Assembly: GCA_049514435.1 (NCBI GenBank)
Contig: JBEKVB010000004.1
Location: forward strand, 1 to 64,000
From: UBA4810 sp002479215
Lineage (GTDB): Bacteria > Desulfobacterota > Syntrophia > Syntrophales > Smithellaceae
Length of the DNA: 64,000 bases
Reading direction: 5' to 3'
Under the pieces are notes generated by a model. It ran no database searches and was not told the DNA's origin. It saw nothing but the letters and a program-made list of their open reading frames with translations. Below are positions 61,548 to 64,000 of this stretch, piece after piece (the stretch's first letter is position 1; each line of letters begins with the position of its first letter). The translations under genes were made by a program, and so were the position numbers.

Positions 61548-63422
61548 ATGCCACTAACAGATCAACAAAGAACAGCAATAAACGGTGAAAGGCCTAACAA
61601 TCTTCTTTTAGCAGGGCCAGGCACCGGAAAGTCCTTCACAATTTTAGCATATATAGGAATGTTATTGTCCGAAAGCGTCAGCCCAAATAGTATACTAGTA
61701 GTAACTTTCACAAGAGCAGCAACTAATGAACTAAAACGTGAAATATGCCGACTTCTGGGAGAAAATGGAACTTTGCCTCACATATACACACTGCATGCTT
61801 TTTCACTTAGACAACTAATGCGAAATGTGAATCGTGTTGACTATCTACCACGCAATTTCTCAATTGCTGATGATTTTGAAGAACGACATATAATACTCGA
61901 AGACCTTAAACGGCAACTTGGCATTGTCAATATCCGTGACGTAAGGCGCCTTTTTAATCTATTGGCATCTAACTGGGAAACATTGAACGCTGACCGTACG
62001 GATTGGGAAGTAACATTCGAAAGCCCTGAATTCGTCGGCGCATGGCGCGAACATCGAGAAATATTTGGATATATCCTTCGATCTGAATTGGTCTACCAAT
62101 TCAAGAAAGCATTGGAAGAAGTTGACGGATTGAGGTTGGACGGTCCTCTCGAATACGTGATTGTCGACGAGTACCAAGATTTAAATCGTTGCGACCTACG
62201 TGTCATTCAGTTTCTAAACGAAAATGGAGCACGCCTGTTTGCTGCAGGTGATGATGATCAAAGCATTTACGGTTTCAGATATGCATATCCAGAAGGAATA
62301 CGCCGTTTCACTGAATTGGTTCCTGATTCTGAGCAACACAGCATCACAGAATGCCGCCGGTGTGATGAACGAATCCTCCGGATAGCTATGGAAGTAATCC
62401 GCCAAGACCACAGAAGAGTTCCAAAAATTTTACGATCAGTTACTGGAAAGCCTGGTCATGTGTCAATCCTTCGATTCCCCAACCAAATATTTGAAGCTTC
62501 AAAAATTGCTGAAATTATACAAGTGTTAAAGGAGCGGGAGGGTTATAAGGATAGAGATTTTCTTGTGCTATTGCGTACCGATTTCAGGTGCGTTTTTTCA
62601 GAAGTTATCAATCAGGCGCTACAGAGACTTAAGATATCTGTAAACACCCAGAATCAAAGCTATGTCTTTCTTGACACCCCAATTGCACGACGTTTTATAG
62701 CTATTGCCAAGTATTTGGATAACAGCCACAATGACTTAGCTATTCGGACAATTCTATCAACAACGCAAGGAATAGGCCCTACGTTAATAGATTCTTTAAT
62801 TACCGTGGCAAGAGATAGAAACTGGAGATTCCATCAAGCTGTCCAAGCTGTGTGTAATGAAGAAATTCGAGGCATCCGCAATTCGATGAAAGTGCAGACT
62901 GTTATGGAACCAATAGTAGCTCTGAAACGTCGGTTAGATGATGAAGAAATGCAGTTTTCCAATGTTGTTGACACTATTATAGAAATGTTACAGGACGACA
63001 GAGGTGTCACCGATATCCTCAAAACAATATTTATAGAACAACAAATTGAGTCTATAAGAGAATTGGTTAACTTTATTACTGACATCCTTGGACCTGCTGA
63101 ACCATCTGATGAATGTGCTGAAGGCGTGCGTATAATGACGATGCATCGCGCAAAAGGACTAACATCGAAAGTTGTTTTTGTTGTTGCTGCAGAGGATGAA
63201 TACCTGCCCGGCAGAGGCGAACCTGACGAAGAACGTAGGCTTTTTTATGTTGCACTGACAAGAGCGAAGCATTACCTCTATATAACGTATTGTACACGCA
63301 GAACAGGACAGCAACAACGTACTGGCTTTCTACGCCAACCCACAAGTGTACGTACTCTAACTCGTTTCCTGACAGATATTCCCGAGCCAAGGCCTGTTGA
63401 CGGATGTACATTCAAAGCATAA
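61548..63422 (+). CDS. UvrD/Rep-like superfamily 1 DNA helicase
   Basis: A 624-residue SF1A helicase. Walker A AGPGTGKS (22-29), Walker B VDEYQDL (206-212), motif III GDDDQSIYGFR (234-244), motif V TMHRAKGLTSKVVFV and motif VI EERRLFYVALTRAKHYLY are intact, so it should be active. It lacks a nuclease domain and is shorter than most UvrD proteins. Codon choice looks looser than in the housekeeping genes, which hints at transfer. It has no nuclease or other defence partner within the window, and no clear ribosome site near the ATG. Confidence 0.88.
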   Translation: MPLTDQQRTAINGERPNNLLLAGPGTGKSFTILAYIGMLLSESVSPNSILVVTFTRAATNELKREICRLLGENGTLPHIYTLHAFSLRQLMRNVNRVDYLPRNFSIADDFEERHIILEDLKRQLGIVNIRDVRRLFNLLASNWETLNADRTDWEVTFESPEFVGAWREHREIFGYILRSELVYQFKKALEEVDGLRLDGPLEYVIVDEYQDLNRCDLRVIQFLNENGARLFAAGDDDQSIYGFRYAYPEGIRRFTELVPDSEQHSITECRRCDERILRIAMEVIRQDHRRVPKILRSVTGKPGHVSILRFPNQIFEASKIAEIIQVLKEREGYKDRDFLVLLRTDFRCVFSEVINQALQRLKISVNTQNQSYVFLDTPIARRFIAIAKYLDNSHNDLAIRTILSTTQGIGPTLIDSLITVARDRNWRFHQAVQAVCNEEIRGIRNSMKVQTVMEPIVALKRRLDDEEMQFSNVVDTIIEMLQDDRGVTDILKTIFIEQQIESIRELVNFITDILGPAEPSDECAEGVRIMTMHRAKGLTSKVVFVVAAEDEYLPGRGEPDEERRLFYVALTRAKHYLYITYCTRRTGQQQRTGFLRQPTSVRTLTRFLTDIPEPRPVDGCTFKA

Positions 63423-63591
63423 TTAATATTCGTATGGATAATTAGGGTCAGCCCTATTTACTGCTATATAAAATAAAAAGTTTCTGGCGCTCCTGCCATG
63501 AGGTAAAATATCCGCATCAAGTGAAGACATGTAAAGAGTTAAGCGTCATTGTTAAAAAGGACAAAAAATAAATATTACAAGGAGAATAAAG

Positions 63592-63876
63592 ATGAAAAAA
63601 GAATTAATTTCATTTGAAACAAAACCAACAGCGAAAACAATTACTATTTGGATGGCACTATTTTCATTAATTTTTTCAATTATTGGTATCTTTTTACTCA
63701 TAGGCTATGGATTATCTGGAAATAAAGCACTGCTTCCCATGGGAATAATGTATACAATATTACCAATATTTTATTTAACAATTGGATACTTGTTTATTCG
63801 ATTTACTCTTTGGCTCTATAATAAAGTAGCAAAAAAATTTGGTGGTATTATTATCAATACACAAGATAAAGAATAA
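63592..63876 (+). CDS. Small membrane protein of unknown function
   Basis: A 94-residue protein with two or three hydrophobic helices (around 19-42 and 48-72), a short charged start and a charged C-terminal tail. I do not recognise a family. AAGGAGAATAAAG before the ATG is a good ribosome site. It stands alone, 169 bases after the helicase gene, in very AT-rich sequence. Confidence 0.7.
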   Translation: MKKELISFETKPTAKTITIWMALFSLIFSIIGIFLLIGYGLSGNKALLPMGIMYTILPIFYLTIGYLFIRFTLWLYNKVAKKFGGIIINTQDKE

Positions 63877-63950
63877 TTTTTTACCGCACCAAGTGAGAAT
63901 ATGAATGAGTTGGGATAATTTTCAGCGCGTAAAAATATTGCCATGTCTAT

Positions 63951-64000
63951 ATGACTGAACCAATCATTACGAAAGCTGTAAAAGAAGATTTGCCCCTCAT
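63951..64000 (+). CDS. Possible start of a GNAT acetyltransferase, cut by the window end
   Basis: The last 50 bases give an open frame beginning MTEPIITKAVKEDLPL. An N-terminus of the kind I-x-K-A-x-x-E-D-L-P is common in GNAT acetyltransferases. There is no good ribosome site and only 16 codons are visible. Confidence 0.35.
   Translation, partial: MTEPIITKAVKEDLPL

Noticed and set aside
61548..63422. Gabija-type helicase (GajB)
   Set aside because: GajB is paired with an upstream OLD-type nuclease GajA; here the upstream gene is a P460 cytochrome on the other strand.

Overview
The window looks like a chromosomal segment of a Gram-negative anaerobe, most plausibly a deltaproteobacterium (Desulfobacterota, perhaps near Syntrophus/Smithella). 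This is an inference from gene content and order: an LPS-export and Kdo block (lptC, lptA, lptB, kdsC, kdsA) leading into rpoN, hpf, ptsN, a short hprK and rapZ; an nfeD/slipin pair; an acetyl-CoA hydrolase/transferase fused to a GNAT domain; a TRAP binding protein; DUF362 and cytochrome P460 proteins. Most of the sequence is dense, short-spaced housekeeping operons. The left end (restriction-modification enzyme) and right end (UvrD-like helicase) look more accessory.

Layout. 1-206: N-terminus of a response regulator. 722-4033: a single-chain type ISP-like restriction/methyltransferase. 4393-10429: alpha/beta hydrolase, Nudix and HAD genes, then the CoA hydrolase-GNAT fusion and a phosphohexomutase. 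10565-11755: OmpA-type lipoprotein with a clear terminator. 11878-23757 (minus): DUF4337, tRNA-Pro, rdgB, rph, amidase, rel, proS, ispG, an aspartate-type aminotransferase, coaD, rsmD, pssA, psd. 23968-30605 (plus): transglutaminase-like protein with an ABC exporter, EF-G-like GTPase, mogA/moaB. 30664-32467 (minus): Mut7-C protein, lapA-like, HIT, phosphodiesterase. 32724-35010 (plus): ligA, acyP. 35313-37134: pilin-like protein, a transposase scar, an orphan TRAP binding protein. 37330-43123 (minus): coaBC, udg, nfeD, slipin, DUF5668, aminotransferase. 43421-44746: M23 peptidase. 44748-55244 (minus): rapZ, hprK, ptsN, hpf, rpoN, lptB, lptA, lptC, kdsC, kdsA, a TPR protein, xerD-like recombinase. 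55361-63876: rpiB, methyltransferase, Nudix fusion, nitroreductase, two predicted lipoproteins, P460, UvrD-like helicase, small membrane protein. The last 50 bases may start a GNAT gene.

How the genes work together. LptA/B/C export LPS whose Kdo is made by KdsA/KdsC. PssA and Psd make phosphatidylethanolamine. CoaBC and CoaD are two steps of CoA synthesis. PtsN, HprK and RapZ sit beside sigma-54 and HPF as a nitrogen/envelope signalling block. NfeD and slipin form a known membrane protease/scaffold pair.

Most notable structure. A dispersed intergenic repeat has at least four copies (324-493, 22201-22308, 32524-32610, 38931-39056), with two looser relatives (58380-58531, 60601-60672). Short linkers (GGGATAATTC, CAACTTACC, GAGTTTCA) are conserved while the hairpin stems between them differ in sequence but stay self-complementary, so structure rather than primary sequence is kept. 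Other points: rdgB ends inside tRNA-Pro on the same strand; ligA has a strong promoter placed so that the transcript would start at the ATG; a zinc-ribbon/Nudix/RsbRD_N-like fusion; and a lipoprotein with an acetoacetate-decarboxylase fold next to a Tat-type DUF362 lipoprotein and a P460 cytochrome. All calls come from reading the sequence; no database search was made.
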